In this document: piece after piece, positions 17,124-27,457 of the stretch | How the letters are laid out: every line of letters begins with the position of its first letter | Position numbering within the stretch: position 1 is the stretch's first letter | Assembly: GCA_028282845.1 (NCBI GenBank) | Contig: JANQGY010000002.1 | Span: 62,001-126,000 of the forward strand | Direction of reading: 5' to 3' | Length of the DNA stretch: 64,000 bases | Source of the DNA: a bacterium | Lineage (GTDB): Bacteria > Fidelibacterota > Marinisomatia > Marinisomatales > JAHJCW01 | Program-made: the position numbers and the translations under genes | The notes under the pieces: generated by a model | Told to the model about the DNA's origin: nothing | Database searches by the model: none | The model's input: only the letters and a program-made list of their open reading frames with translations

Positions 17124-18302
17124 ATGAGTTTTTTCAAGAACAATTTATTTAAAGTATTAACATTTGTATTAATTATAGTAGTTGGTTTTGTCGGTATGCG
17201 AATATTGGGTTCAGCCAACAAACAAACTAATAAACGACCGGTTACACAGGATGTTAGAAAAGTGGAAACACAATTAATTGTCCATGCCGAGCATCCGGTT
17301 TTGATAGAGGGCAACGGAACAATTGAAGCTCAAAGAACCATTGATCTCGTTTCAGAAGTACAGGGCGTTATAACCTACGCAAAAAATGATTTGAAGAGCG
17401 GAACCTACATTGAAAAGGACGAAGTTATTTGCAAGATTGATCAACGGCTTGCCGAGAATACCTACCAATCACAATTTGCCGAATTTACGCGTGTGCTGAC
17501 CTTATTTTTGGCTTTTGCCAATACCGAAGATGAAAAACTGTACAATAAATGGAAAGATTATGTAGATGATTTGGATTTCAATCAACCGGTAAAAGAACTG
17601 CCGGAAATAACCGATGATCGCGAGCAGAATCAGGCAATTACCAATAATATTTTCACGCAATATTTTGCACTTAAGAATGCCGAGATCAATTTATCCAAAC
17701 ATATCATAACTGCTCCGTTTAGCGGTTATCTCTCCTCTAACGGATATGTTGAAGACAGTTATATAAACTACGGTCAGAAAATCGCAAGCTTACAGAATGT
17801 TACCAATTTGGAAATATCGGTGCCCTTGCTGATTGAAGATGCCAAATGGATTGACTTCACAGCCAATCCCAAAGTGAAAATCTATTGGGAAAATGATGAG
17901 GATAGTTGGACTTACGGCAATATCTATCGCAAAGAAAATCAGCTAAATCCCAATTCCCAATCTATTAATGTATTTGTATCATTACAAAATGAGTCGCTTA
18001 ATGAAAACCTTTTTCCCGGCAATTATGTAAAAGTAATAATTGAAGGCAAAACCTTAAATGACGTTGCGTTGATACCGAGATATATTATTGACAATGATAA
18101 TAATCTGTATTTTATTGATGATAGCAGCCGACTTGGTCGAGTTAAAGTAGATGTGTTAGCGATTCAGGGCGATGAATTATTGATTGAGCGTTCCTTGCCG
18201 GACAGCACAAGCATCATTACATCAATTTTGCAAAAGCCGTTGATTGGTATGGAAATAGAAGATGTGAACGCACCGCCAACAGATTTGCCGGAAAATAGTT
18301 AA
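17124..18302 (+). CDS. RND efflux periplasmic adaptor (membrane fusion protein)
   Basis: The HlyD/AcrA-like adaptor bridges an inner-membrane RND pump to the outer membrane. One N-terminal membrane segment (about residues 8-28) anchors it. The split biotinyl-lipoyl domain is visible as TIDLVSEVQGVI...GTYIEKDEVICKID and later ITAPFSGYLSSNGYVEDSYINYGQ, with a helical hairpin between. The ATG at 17124 is preferred to the TTG at 17088 because it follows a weak AGGGAT site and gives a normal signal-anchor. The RND gene follows after 11 bases. Confidence 0.85.
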   Translation: MSFFKNNLFKVLTFVLIIVVGFVGMRILGSANKQTNKRPVTQDVRKVETQLIVHAEHPVLIEGNGTIEAQRTIDLVSEVQGVITYAKNDLKSGTYIEKDEVICKIDQRLAENTYQSQFAEFTRVLTLFLAFANTEDEKLYNKWKDYVDDLDFNQPVKELPEITDDREQNQAITNNIFTQYFALKNAEINLSKHIITAPFSGYLSSNGYVEDSYINYGQKIASLQNVTNLEISVPLLIEDAKWIDFTANPKVKIYWENDEDSWTYGNIYRKENQLNPNSQSINVFVSLQNESLNENLFPGNYVKVIIEGKTLNDVALIPRYIIDNDNNLYFIDDSSRLGRVKVDVLAIQGDELLIERSLPDSTSIITSILQKPLIGMEIEDVNAPPTDLPENS

Positions 18303-18313
18303 GGGATTGATCC

Positions 18314-21300
18314 ATGAAGACTTTCATAGAATATTTCATCAAGCACCGCGTAATAACCAACTGGATCATGTTGGTTATATTTTTGGCAGGCACTTTCGCG
18401 TTGATGAATTTACAAAAACGAATCAATCCCAAATATGAAGAACCCTACGTAACGGTGGCAATTCCTTGGCCCGGCGCTTCACCGATTGAGTTAGAAGAAG
18501 GTATCGTAATCAAAATTGAGGAAGCATTTAAGGGTTTGGAGGGATTGAAAGATATTTGGTCGCAATCGCATGAAAGCTATGCCGAAGTAACGGTGGAAGT
18601 TGATGATAACTACGACATGAATAAAGCAATTCAGGTTATCAAAAATGCGGTCAATTCGATCAGTTCTTATCCGGTCGGAGCGGAAAAACCGATTATTTAT
18701 CAGGAGACCGTTTGGAATAGGGCGATCTCACTAAGTGTTTACGGACCGGATGATTTATTCACTACCAAAAAAGTCATAGATGATTTCCGTGATGATTTGA
18801 TGCGCACCGGAAAGATTTCCAACACTATGACTTGGGGTTTGCCGAGTAGAGAAATATCAATTGAGATTGCACCGGCTGAACTTGAAAAATATAAATTGAC
18901 GATCAACGATATCGCCACTGCCGTGCGCAATTCCAATTTGAATATTTCGTCCGGATCGGTCCTGACTGAACAAGAAGAGATTTTGATCAGATCTTATGGT
19001 AAAAAATATCAGCCGCAGGAATTTGAAGATATTGAAGTGGTCTCCAGTATTGACGGCACAAAAATAAAATTGGTTGATATTTGTTCAATTAAGGAACAAT
19101 GGCCGGAAAATCGTTTCTATTCCGAATTTAACGGAAAGCGTGCTGTAACCTTCAATGTGATGTATAATAATTACGAAGATGTGGTTGAGATAGTTGAAAT
19201 AACCGAGCAAATTGCACAGGAATACAACGAAAAATATGCCGGTTTAATAACTTTTGAAACTTTCATCAGAGAAACTGACGATCTGCAAGAACGCCTGCAG
19301 GTATTGGTGCAAAACGGAATGATCGGATTTATATTGATCATGATCCTGCTTGGAATATTTTTGAATACACGAATGGCGTTTTGGGTGGCATTGAGTATTC
19401 CGATTTCCTTCTTTGGAATGTTTTTTGTGATTTGGATATTAGGCATCAGCATTAATGAGATGTCGCTTTTCGGTATGATTCTCGTGGTTGGAATCTTAGT
19501 TGATGACGGAATTATTATCGGCGAAAGCATTTTCTCACAAGCGGAAAGGGGCAAGAAAAAATTTAAGGCAACCGTTGACGGAACTTTGGATGTTATCAAG
19601 CCGGTTTCGATTGCAATTCTAACAACAATTGTGGCTTTTGTGCCGTACTTCTATTTTTACGGAAGACTTGGTGATTTTGTTTGGCAAATCGGCGCCATTG
19701 TCATTATCAGTTTGTGTTTTTCCTTGCTTGAAGCAACAATTATTTTACCTGCTCACTTGGAACATTCCAAAGCATTAGAATTTAAGAAAACTAATAACGG
19801 TTCCCGATTTGCCCGGCTTCGCGATAGATTTAATCGAAATCTAAATTCCATATCAGATAAGAATTTTAGTAAACTGCTGAAATTTTGTTTAAACCATCGG
19901 TGGAGTGTTTCTGCCGGAACAATTGCTATCGTTCTGCTTATTGCGGGTCTTTTCCAGGGTGCCCATGTCAGGGCGCAATTCTTCCCCGAAATGGAATTTC
20001 CGTTTGCCCGCGTAACGATTGAAATGCCGGCCGGTGCCTCGGCTGAAGTCGCCGATGGTGTACGTAAAGAGATGATTGAGAAAGCTCTTGCTTATGGCAA
20101 AATTATGGAAGAGGAAGAAGGTGTAAATCCGATCGAAAATTATTCTTCTTGGGGCGGGGGTGGAAATATTAACATTTTCCTTGATTTGATTCCGGCTACT
20201 GAAAGAGAATGGTCGGTTAACGATTTTCTAAACGAATTGGGTGATTACGTCGGTACGATTCCGGAAGCGGAACATATAAATATTAGAACGGCATCATTTG
20301 GCGGTAGTCCCGTTTCAACACGCTTGTTGAGCACTGATTATTCGCAACTCCTCAAGGCAAAAAATTTACTTAAGGAAGAGTTAAGTCAAATTGATGGTTT
20401 GTTGGATATTCGCGATGATACGCCGTTAGGAAATAATGAGTTCATCGTTACCTTAAAACCGCAAGCCGAAGCGCTCGGTTTGACACTCCGAGATGTTACG
20501 ACGCAGCTCAGGCAGGGGTTCTTCGGGCAGGAGGTTATGCGGATTCAGCGTGGCAGAGATGAACTGCGCATTTGGGTCAGATTCGATAAGGAAAACCGAG
20601 TTGCCATTAGTCAAATCGAAAATCTGCGCATACGAACCCCAATGGGTGCTTTCATACCATTTAAAGAAGTTGCCGAGTATGAGATCGAACGCGGTATCCG
20701 AACCATAAGAAGGGAGAACCGGTTGCGCTCAGTCCGCGTCAGCGCCAACATGGATTACTCCAAAAATAGTTTGCAAGTCGTATTGAACGAACTCAACTCC
20801 GATATAATACCGAGAGTTTTATCACAGGTAGATGGTGTAACCAAAACGGCCGGAGGACAATCGGAATATACCGGCAAGATGATTGATTCGATCAGATATT
20901 CAATGACCTTTGCAATGATTATTATCTTTACGATTTTAGTATTTTTGTTAAAATCTTATATACAGTCGGGAATTATTTTAACTTTAATTCCACTCGGTGT
21001 GATCGGAGCGGTTATCGGGCATTATATCGTGGGTATTCCGGTTTCAATTTTATCATTTCTCGGAATAGTGGCGCTCGCCGGAATTATTATCAATGACTCG
21101 GTTGTATTGCTTGATCGTTATAACAAAATGGTCAAAGCGGGCGGGAGCGTCGGAGATTCAATTTTTAAAGCAGCCATGACGAGGTTCCGCCCGATCGTAT
21201 TAACATCATTGACTACGGCGATCGGTTTGGCGCCGCTAATTTTGCAAAAAAGTCAACAGGGGCAATGGCTTGTTCCAATGGCACTATCGGTTGCAGCAGG

Positions 21301-21466
21301 ATTATTATTTGGTACAATTATTACATTACTGATGCTACCGTCGGTAATTTATTGTATTAGCGATTTGCGAGTACTAAAAAATAAGATTGCCAATAATCTT
21401 TTCGGAAGACCGCTATTGGATAGAGATCAATTAGAGCCGGCTAGAAAAGTCGAAAAATCTAATTGA
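18314..21466 (+). CDS. RND efflux permease (AcrB/HAE family)
   Basis: A proton-driven resistance-nodulation-division pump. At 1050 residues it has the usual size and duplicated layout: N-terminal membrane helix, periplasmic porter loop, six helices, second porter loop, five helices. The conserved segment GILVDDGIIIGESI (helix 4 region, with paired Asp for proton relay) and the second-half equivalent GIIINDSVVLLDRYN are both present. Substrate is unknown; it groups with the adaptor upstream and ends by overlapping the 3' end of the convergent iron-sulfur gene by 8 bases. Confidence 0.92.
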   Translation: MKTFIEYFIKHRVITNWIMLVIFLAGTFALMNLQKRINPKYEEPYVTVAIPWPGASPIELEEGIVIKIEEAFKGLEGLKDIWSQSHESYAEVTVEVDDNYDMNKAIQVIKNAVNSISSYPVGAEKPIIYQETVWNRAISLSVYGPDDLFTTKKVIDDFRDDLMRTGKISNTMTWGLPSREISIEIAPAELEKYKLTINDIATAVRNSNLNISSGSVLTEQEEILIRSYGKKYQPQEFEDIEVVSSIDGTKIKLVDICSIKEQWPENRFYSEFNGKRAVTFNVMYNNYEDVVEIVEITEQIAQEYNEKYAGLITFETFIRETDDLQERLQVLVQNGMIGFILIMILLGIFLNTRMAFWVALSIPISFFGMFFVIWILGISINEMSLFGMILVVGILVDDGIIIGESIFSQAERGKKKFKATVDGTLDVIKPVSIAILTTIVAFVPYFYFYGRLGDFVWQIGAIVIISLCFSLLEATIILPAHLEHSKALEFKKTNNGSRFARLRDRFNRNLNSISDKNFSKLLKFCLNHRWSVSAGTIAIVLLIAGLFQGAHVRAQFFPEMEFPFARVTIEMPAGASAEVADGVRKEMIEKALAYGKIMEEEEGVNPIENYSSWGGGGNINIFLDLIPATEREWSVNDFLNELGDYVGTIPEAEHINIRTASFGGSPVSTRLLSTDYSQLLKAKNLLKEELSQIDGLLDIRDDTPLGNNEFIVTLKPQAEALGLTLRDVTTQLRQGFFGQEVMRIQRGRDELRIWVRFDKENRVAISQIENLRIRTPMGAFIPFKEVAEYEIERGIRTIRRENRLRSVRVSANMDYSKNSLQVVLNELNSDIIPRVLSQVDGVTKTAGGQSEYTGKMIDSIRYSMTFAMIIIFTILVFLLKSYIQSGIILTLIPLGVIGAVIGHYIVGIPVSILSFLGIVALAGIIINDSVVLLDRYNKMVKAGGSVGDSIFKAAMTRFRPIVLTSLTTAIGLAPLILQKSQQGQWLVPMALSVAAGLLFGTIITLLMLPSVIYCISDLRVLKNKIANNLFGRPLLDRDQLEPARKVEKSN

Positions 21467-22727
21467 TCACTTTTTCGGCATAGGCTGATTTTAACTGTTG
21501 TTTTGCTAATGTTCGCTTAACCGGAGGTAATTTTAGTATTGCTCCAAATAGAGTGGATAGAGCTCTGTGACTCCATAGTAACCGATTTTCAAAGATGAAG
21601 TTCTGCAGTTTACCTCTTTCAATTGCCATTACAACTGCCCGTTGCGCTCCGGTAATTGGAGTTATCACGCGTTTATCACGTGGTTTAAGAGTGATATAAT
21701 CTTTATCACAGGCGTTTACACAAAGACCGCATCCTAAACAAATATCTTCATTTAAATTTGCTTTTTTCCTTTTAGGTTTATTTGGATCATTAGCCGAGAC
21801 CAAAGTCATTGCTTCAACCGGACAAACATTGACGCATTTTCCACAACCATTACAGTCATCTTGATCAACCATCGATAAGAAGTTCGTGGTGTGGATGGGG
21901 TTCATCACTGCAAAGCGCCTTGCGGCGATCATCGCCTCGCAACAGCAGCCGCAGCAGTTGCAGATAAAATTCACTCGTTTTTGAACGTTTTCTCCAAATT
22001 GAACAAGATTGCTATCGTAGGCCTGCTGTAATAGATCCATTCCTTCTATTTTGTCAACTTCCCGGGCATGTCCATGCCTAATAAGAGATTCGCCTGTGGT
22101 ATTAAACGTCATACAGATGTCCATTGGTGCATCACAATTTGTACCTAAATGTTCCTTCTTATGACGACAGTAGCACATGCTCACACCCATCTTGCTTGCC
22201 GTTTCGATAACGTTTGTAGCACGTTCATAGTCTAAAACGTGCAGGGCGTTATCATCGCTTAAAGCGGGCTCATTAATAAAGGTTCGGCCCAAATGGGTAT
22301 CGCCATCAACAAATAAGGATTTAATAAAATCATCTTCTTTAGTGATGTATTCGTAAAATAATTCACTCAATGCTTTTTGATCAATATCATCTCTAATGCG
22401 CATTAAGGAGAACTCAAAAAATCCCGCCATTGGTGGCGGCAGCACATAAGTTGTTTTACCGTTTCTTTTGATGTCCACCAAGAGTGCTCGTGAGGCAAGC
22501 TTGTTCAAAACTTTTTTTGTTTCCGTAATGTTCATTTTCCAAATTTTGGCAGCTTTTTCGGTGGTAAAGGGCCTGATTGGTATCAATGAAACAAGGTTTG
22601 CTTCCTGTTCGGAAAATAGAATTTTTAATATTTTGTTAAGATGTTCCGAAGGAGGTGCGCCTTGCGGAAATCTGTTAAGTCGTTCTACTAATCGGTTATA
22701 AGCTGAGTGATTATGCTGATGTGCCAT
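21459..22727 (-). CDS. Cys-rich 4Fe-4S ferredoxin-type protein
   Basis: A 422-residue cytosolic protein. The N-terminal 100 residues look like a winged-helix fold (PFTTEKAAKIWKMNITETKK). A middle region has clustered cysteines (CYCRHKKEH, CDAPMDIC, CNCCGCCCEAM at about 268-278). Two ferredoxin motifs follow: CNGCGKCVNVCP and CLGCGLCVNACD, the second with Asp in place of the usual Pro. This architecture is seen in iron-sulfur proteins annotated only as 4Fe-4S binding. It lies after a terminator at the end of the minus-strand cluster and may have its own promoter. Confidence 0.8.
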   Translation of the reverse strand: MAHQHNHSAYNRLVERLNRFPQGAPPSEHLNKILKILFSEQEANLVSLIPIRPFTTEKAAKIWKMNITETKKVLNKLASRALLVDIKRNGKTTYVLPPPMAGFFEFSLMRIRDDIDQKALSELFYEYITKEDDFIKSLFVDGDTHLGRTFINEPALSDDNALHVLDYERATNVIETASKMGVSMCYCRHKKEHLGTNCDAPMDICMTFNTTGESLIRHGHAREVDKIEGMDLLQQAYDSNLVQFGENVQKRVNFICNCCGCCCEAMIAARRFAVMNPIHTTNFLSMVDQDDCNGCGKCVNVCPVEAMTLVSANDPNKPKRKKANLNEDICLGCGLCVNACDKDYITLKPRDKRVITPITGAQRAVVMAIERGKLQNFIFENRLLWSHRALSTLFGAILKLPPVKRTLAKQQLKSAYAEKVIN

Positions 22728-22810
22728 TTCTAAATTCCATTAATATGAGTGATTAATTTCTTAATAAATTACAAACGAAATAGTAATATTTAAATCAGTT
22801 GAAATAAAAA

Positions 22811-22834
22811 AGGGCTCAAAAGAGCCCTCTTTCA
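22811..22834 (-). terminator. Terminator of the minus-strand hydrolase operon
   Basis: AGGGCTC/GAGCCCT (22811-22817, 22822-22828) with a four-base loop; on the minus strand it is followed by a T6 run. It lies 17 bases beyond the hydrolase stop. Confidence 0.88.
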
Positions 22835-22850
22835 TGGCGTAATCTGAGGG

Positions 22851-23807
22851 TTATTTTAGAAAATTCAATATTGCTTGGTTGGTCTCTTGTGCTTTTTCAA
22901 ATTGTACAAAGTGCCCGCATTTGGGAAACATCACAGTTCTATTGTTAGCAATTTCTTTTTGCCCGATTTCTGCAACATCTTTAGTCCATCCGGCATGTAA
23001 AAATCGGTTTGGAATTAATTGATCATTTTCTCCCCACAATACTAATGTTGCTTGCTTTATTTGATCTAAGCGGTCATATACATAACCATCAATCATAGCT
23101 TGAACATTCTTTGAAACAGCGTAACAATAATTCTCAAAATCTGATGCACCGCGTAGCTGTATCCGTTCAGTAATTAGAAACTCGGCATCCTTAGGAGTCT
23201 CATAAAAATTGTAACGCAAGTTTGTGTCAATTGAACGGATGGGCGTGTCCTTTACAAGATCAGGTGTCATTACTTTAACTAACCAATCACCTTCACCATT
23301 TTCAAACCGTTCGAATCCGGCCGGGGAAATAAGCACTAATTTCTCTACTCGATCAGAATAGTCTAAAGCGAGGGTCATGGCTATTTGTCCGCCCATGGAA
23401 TGCCCAACCGGCGTTACTTTATCAATTCCCAAATTATCCATCAATTCCGTAAGCACTTGCGCATAGAAATCCAATGTATATTGATAATATCCTTTGTCGG
23501 ATTTTCCGTATCCAGGTAAATCAACGGCAATTACGCGATAATTTTCTGCAAGCGCATCAATATTCTTCATCCATCCTTTGGCGTAGGTTCCTAATCCATG
23601 AATTAATAATACAGTATTGTCACCGCTGCCTTCATCTATGTAAGCGACTTTTATGTTGCGCACTTGATTGTATTTTACTTCATAGCCATAGTCAAGGTCT
23701 TCGTATTCAATTGGGTCAAGATGGTAATAATATGTTGTTGCACAACCCTGAATAGTCATAAAAATCATCGCTCCAAATAAAAGTGTATATAATAGTCTCA
23801 TGATCAA
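22851..23807 (-). CDS. Alpha/beta-hydrolase, probable lipoprotein
   Basis: A 318-residue serine hydrolase. The lipobox TIQGC (Cys22) predicts an outer-membrane or periplasmic lipoprotein, unusual for this fold. The fold elements are all visible: LLIHGLGTYAKGW oxyanion loop (about 67-79), GHSMGG nucleophile elbow with Ser137, an Asp in LWGENDQLIP, and a His in KCGHFVQFE. The catalytic triad is therefore complete. It sits 4 bases after the porin-like gene in the cluster with the acyl-CoA ligase and symporter, which suggests that it frees an acid from an ester before uptake. Confidence 0.88.
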   Translation of the reverse strand: MIMRLLYTLLFGAMIFMTIQGCATTYYYHLDPIEYEDLDYGYEVKYNQVRNIKVAYIDEGSGDNTVLLIHGLGTYAKGWMKNIDALAENYRVIAVDLPGYGKSDKGYYQYTLDFYAQVLTELMDNLGIDKVTPVGHSMGGQIAMTLALDYSDRVEKLVLISPAGFERFENGEGDWLVKVMTPDLVKDTPIRSIDTNLRYNFYETPKDAEFLITERIQLRGASDFENYCYAVSKNVQAMIDGYVYDRLDQIKQATLVLWGENDQLIPNRFLHAGWTKDVAEIGQKEIANNRTVMFPKCGHFVQFEKAQETNQAILNFLK

Positions 23808-23811
23808 CTCC

Positions 23812-25371
23812 TTAAAACATTATCCATTTAAGTGAAAGGATGATCTTCCAAGGATTAGTAGGACGGCTATCTAATCCTCCATTTGTTATCTCCGAATCAA
23901 AAAAGTCGCCGAGTGATAAGTAAGCACCTTTAAGCTCAAGATCCATGAAAACCCGGGGTGAATAGATGACACCGGCATTCAATTCGGTACCGATCATATT
24001 TCCACCGCCATACGGCGCGATGGGTGAGAATCCCGCACCAACCGCTGCTTCAAATCTTAACTTATTTGGTATGTAATCATAAGATCCTTTCAGGACTCCG
24101 GCGAGCAATCCATAGCCCATATTTTGAATGTCAACCACAGCCGCATTAAAGCGATTTACAACGTCGCCGTGCGGTAGTAATAATAAACATCCGTGACTAA
24201 ACCACACCGCACCGGGTGATGTCCAATTATTGCCGGTCAGGATTCCGGTGTATTTTCCATCATCTATATTTGCCGTATCTCCGGTTGTCGCAATCAGATC
24301 AAGTGAAATATAATCGTGGATATTTTTTCCATATTTATAAGCTGTTCGCAAATTTGCCGCTCCACCCATTATAGATACATCATGAGATTTAGACTTAGCG
24401 CTACCAAAATTTGCCATTACGAATCCGCTATAACCAAAACGTCCCTGATGCAAAATCGGATTTCCGTGAAAATGTGAACCTAACCAAAAAATATCAGCAT
24501 TATAAGTTTCATCACCAAAGTTAAAATTAGCTACACCATTATAATTCGAGAGGGCAGAGTTCAGTCCCTGACCAAGAATTGATACACCGCCTTCACCACC
24601 GCCATTCTGGCTGCTGCCATCATCATTCAGATAATAGAGACTAAAACCAATTGAATTGAAAATATCAATATCATATTCATAATCCAATTCAAACAGCAAT
24701 ACGTCATCATCATGATCAACATTGTTTTCATAAAGTTGGTAAGCACCGGCTTTAATTCGTTGATTTGATTTGAAAAAGTAATGGGCAGCTATACCGGATG
24801 CATCCGAACCAAAGAAAGCTAATCTATAACCGGTGTTAATCAGATCGGCTGTGCCGGTATAATAGGGAACTTTAATATTATCATATAGCCTAAGCAAACC
24901 GGCATTCACATATAATTGAATATTTGGATTAAATTCAAAAAATAAATTTTGTGTTTGAATGTTGACAGCATCCGCACCAAAAGCTCCGCCAAAATTACCA
25001 CCGGCACTATAATTACCTGTACCAAGCGTCCAGTCAATTTCAAACGCCAAGCGCATTTTTGCCCAACCATCGAATAGGCGCGGCGAGTAAGTCAGCATTC
25101 CCAAAAATCGCTGTTCTCCGAATCGGGCAAAATCATCATCCATCGTGTAGGTTGTATTGCCGCCGAATAAACGGCCGACTACTTGTCCTTTGAAGAACTC
25201 ATTTTCAGGAGCATAGTTTACCAGCTCATAGCGCATTAAATAATATCCAATGAATGACAATTCCTTTGGATCGGGCATATTTTTTTCTTCTGTAAAATCT
25301 TCCGGAGTTTGCCCGAACAATTGAATAGATAATGAAATGACCAATATTATTAGAATATTAATATTTTTCAT
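23812..25371 (-). CDS. Outer-membrane beta-barrel protein (porin-like)
   Basis: 519 residues with a signal peptide (1-20, ending QLFGQ). The mature chain alternates aromatic/glycine-rich strands and turns throughout (YLMRYELVNYAPENEFFKGQ; RLFDGWAKMRLAFEIDW; NSIGFSLYYLNDD) and ends in a strand finishing with Phe (LSLKWIMF), the signature needed for barrel insertion. I cannot place it in a named porin family. In the cluster it would bring the substrate of the hydrolase and symporter across the outer membrane. Confidence 0.75.
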   Translation of the reverse strand: MKNINILIILVISLSIQLFGQTPEDFTEEKNMPDPKELSFIGYYLMRYELVNYAPENEFFKGQVVGRLFGGNTTYTMDDDFARFGEQRFLGMLTYSPRLFDGWAKMRLAFEIDWTLGTGNYSAGGNFGGAFGADAVNIQTQNLFFEFNPNIQLYVNAGLLRLYDNIKVPYYTGTADLINTGYRLAFFGSDASGIAAHYFFKSNQRIKAGAYQLYENNVDHDDDVLLFELDYEYDIDIFNSIGFSLYYLNDDGSSQNGGGEGGVSILGQGLNSALSNYNGVANFNFGDETYNADIFWLGSHFHGNPILHQGRFGYSGFVMANFGSAKSKSHDVSIMGGAANLRTAYKYGKNIHDYISLDLIATTGDTANIDDGKYTGILTGNNWTSPGAVWFSHGCLLLLPHGDVVNRFNAAVVDIQNMGYGLLAGVLKGSYDYIPNKLRFEAAVGAGFSPIAPYGGGNMIGTELNAGVIYSPRVFMDLELKGAYLSLGDFFDSEITNGGLDSRPTNPWKIILSLKWIMF

Positions 25372-25397
25372 GGATTACCTCATGGTTGATAAATTGG

Positions 25398-25426
25398 AAA
25401 GAGGCTCTTTCAATAAGAGCCTCTTT
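25398..25426 (-). terminator. Hairpin after the lipoprotein gene
   Basis: A perfect 12-bp inverted repeat, AAAGAGGCTCTT (25398-25409) with 25415-25426, and a five-base loop. It lies 16 bases after the stop of the lipoprotein at 25442 and 27 bases before the porin start. It may attenuate transcription within the cluster or stabilise an upstream message. Confidence 0.75.
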
Positions 25427-25441
25427 CTTCCAAATGATTAT

Positions 25442-25924
25442 TTAGTCAACTCTTTTATAGGTTTGAACATTCATCATAAGAAGAGTTGGATCTGCTCCAA
25501 AACCGCCCGCAACTGTTGGCACTGTAGCACCGATATCAGGAACAGTTTGTACAGCTTCCAATCTCATATTATCATCTATAATCTCTATTATACCTTCTTG
25601 TTCAAATGCAGTATAATTGGCTGCAAATGCGTGAATATTGCCTTCATCAGATTCGGTTATAACGTATGTACCCGGTAAAGTTGTCCAGGCACCATTGGCA
25701 ACATGTGATTCAAGGGTTAAAGTGTTATCTTCTTCGAAAGTAACTCTCACCGAATCATAAGCGAATAGTGCCACCAATAAAGGTGCGACATCATCACCGG
25801 CACTTAACCATGTGCCAATCCAGGCATCTGCTTTTTTGTCTTCATCATCATTCTTGGTATCTTCGCAGCCTACTATGAGCATCAAACCCAACAGAGCAAT
25901 TAAGATTAGTTTTATTGATTTCAT
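25442..25924 (-). CDS. Small lipoprotein, lipocalin-like size, unknown function
   Basis: 160 residues with a lipoprotein signal (LMLIVGC, Cys20) followed by an acidic linker. The rest (WIGTWLSAGDD; VRVTFEEDNTLTLES; GTYVITESDEGNIH; IEIIDDNMRLEAV) has the strand pattern of small lipocalin-like domains that begin with a G-x-W motif. Its place between the acyl-CoA ligase and the porin would fit a periplasmic carrier of a hydrophobic ligand; that is inference. Confidence 0.65.
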   Translation of the reverse strand: MKSIKLILIALLGLMLIVGCEDTKNDDEDKKADAWIGTWLSAGDDVAPLLVALFAYDSVRVTFEEDNTLTLESHVANGAWTTLPGTYVITESDEGNIHAFAANYTAFEQEGIIEIIDDNMRLEAVQTVPDIGATVPTVAGGFGADPTLLMMNVQTYKRVD

Positions 25925-25939
25925 TAGATTGATCTCCTT

Positions 25940-27457
25940 CTATTCATGTTTATTTTTATGGAATTCCAATAATTCCACTCTATTGATTTTTCCGGCTTCA
26001 TTTCTCGGCAATTCATTAAGAAATGAAACATATTTTGGAACCTTATATTTAGCAAGATTCCCTTTGCAAAATTCTAAAATATCATTTTCATTTATTTCGT
26101 CATCACTATTTAAGACTACAAACGCATGCCCGACTTCGCCCCATCTTTTGTCCGGCACACCGATGACCGAGACTTCCTTCACCTTGTCATTTTTAACGAT
26201 ATATGCTTCAACTTCTGCGGGATATACATTTTCCCCGCCACTGATGTACATATTCTTTTTGCGATCCACAACATAGACGTATCCGTCTTCATCTATTGTT
26301 ACCATGTCACCGGTGTGGAACCAACCATCGGTAATTGCTTCTTCGGTTTCCTTTGGTTTATTCCAGTAACCGGAAGTAACTACGGGTGAACTGAGCCATA
26401 GTTCGCCAACTTCATTTGGTTGACATTCTATTCCTTTGCCATTAATAATTTTGGTATCTATATAAAAATTCGGAAAGCCGATTGAGCCCTTTTTGCGTAT
26501 TGCATCATTTTGATGTAATGAAAAACAATTAGGACCAACCTCGGTCAAACCATAACCTTGACGAATATAAATACCTTTGTCGTGCCAAATATTGATCAAT
26601 GGAATCGGCATCGGCGCTCCGCCGACAACCGCATAGCGAACCGAAGAAAGATCAACTTGATTAAATAATGGTGAATCAGCCATCATTTGCAGCATAGTAG
26701 GAACGCCGAACAATAATGTGGTCTTTTCCTTTTCCATTAATTTTAAAATGAGGTTGGCATCAAATTTTGATAAAAGCGTATGCGAAGCGCCATGATGTAA
26801 AAATGGAGTGAATAAAACATTCCAACCGCCGGTATGGAAGAATGGCGCGTAACTCTGAGTGTGATCCATTGAATTGAGATCGAGGCGTAAGGCGGTGTTC
26901 ACGGAATTCCAAAACAGCATGCGGTGGTTGATAATTGCTCCTTTTGGTAGTCCGGTTGTCCCCGATGTGTATAATATCATAGCAATATCATCATCGGCAA
27001 TTTCATTATTGAATGAACTCTTGGTTTGATCAAGATCATCAGTAATAAAATGCGTAATGGATTCTATCGTTATTTGTTCAGTTGAATTTTTTAGCTCCGA
27101 TATTTTGGCGGTTTGTTCGGCAAAATCTTTTTCATAAATAAATAATTTCGGATCAGCATCGCTAATCAGAATATCGAGTTCGCGCGGAGTGAGTCTAAAA
27201 TTAAGCGGCACCAAAATCGCACCAATTTTGATGCAGGCAAGAAAGAGCAATACATATTCAGAATTATTGGTTGAATAAACCGCAATCCGGTCACCTTTTT
27301 TTATTCCTTTATCGTTGACCAAATAATTTGCTAGGGCAATTGTTCTGTTATTAAAATTTGAATAACTCCATTCAATATTACGGTCATGCTCTCTTAAGAA
27401 AAGTTTATCGGGAGTGTAAATTGCCCATTTCTGTAACCAATCTCGATGATTATGCAT
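25940..27457 (-). CDS. Acyl-CoA ligase (AMP-forming)
   Basis: An ANL-superfamily enzyme that adenylates a carboxylic acid and joins it to CoA. The 505 residues carry the P-loop YTSGTTGLPKGA (about 163-174), the VGGAPMP segment, the A5-type GYGLTEVGP, the A7/A8 segment GWFHTGDMVTIDEDGYVYVVDRKK-type region ending YISGGENVYPAEVE, and the catalytic Lys near the C-terminus in NEAGKINRVEL. Chain-length preference cannot be read by eye. It overlaps the symporter gene by 8 bases. Confidence 0.92.
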   Translation of the reverse strand: MHNHRDWLQKWAIYTPDKLFLREHDRNIEWSYSNFNNRTIALANYLVNDKGIKKGDRIAVYSTNNSEYVLLFLACIKIGAILVPLNFRLTPRELDILISDADPKLFIYEKDFAEQTAKISELKNSTEQITIESITHFITDDLDQTKSSFNNEIADDDIAMILYTSGTTGLPKGAIINHRMLFWNSVNTALRLDLNSMDHTQSYAPFFHTGGWNVLFTPFLHHGASHTLLSKFDANLILKLMEKEKTTLLFGVPTMLQMMADSPLFNQVDLSSVRYAVVGGAPMPIPLINIWHDKGIYIRQGYGLTEVGPNCFSLHQNDAIRKKGSIGFPNFYIDTKIINGKGIECQPNEVGELWLSSPVVTSGYWNKPKETEEAITDGWFHTGDMVTIDEDGYVYVVDRKKNMYISGGENVYPAEVEAYIVKNDKVKEVSVIGVPDKRWGEVGHAFVVLNSDDEINENDILEFCKGNLAKYKVPKYVSFLNELPRNEAGKINRVELLEFHKNKHE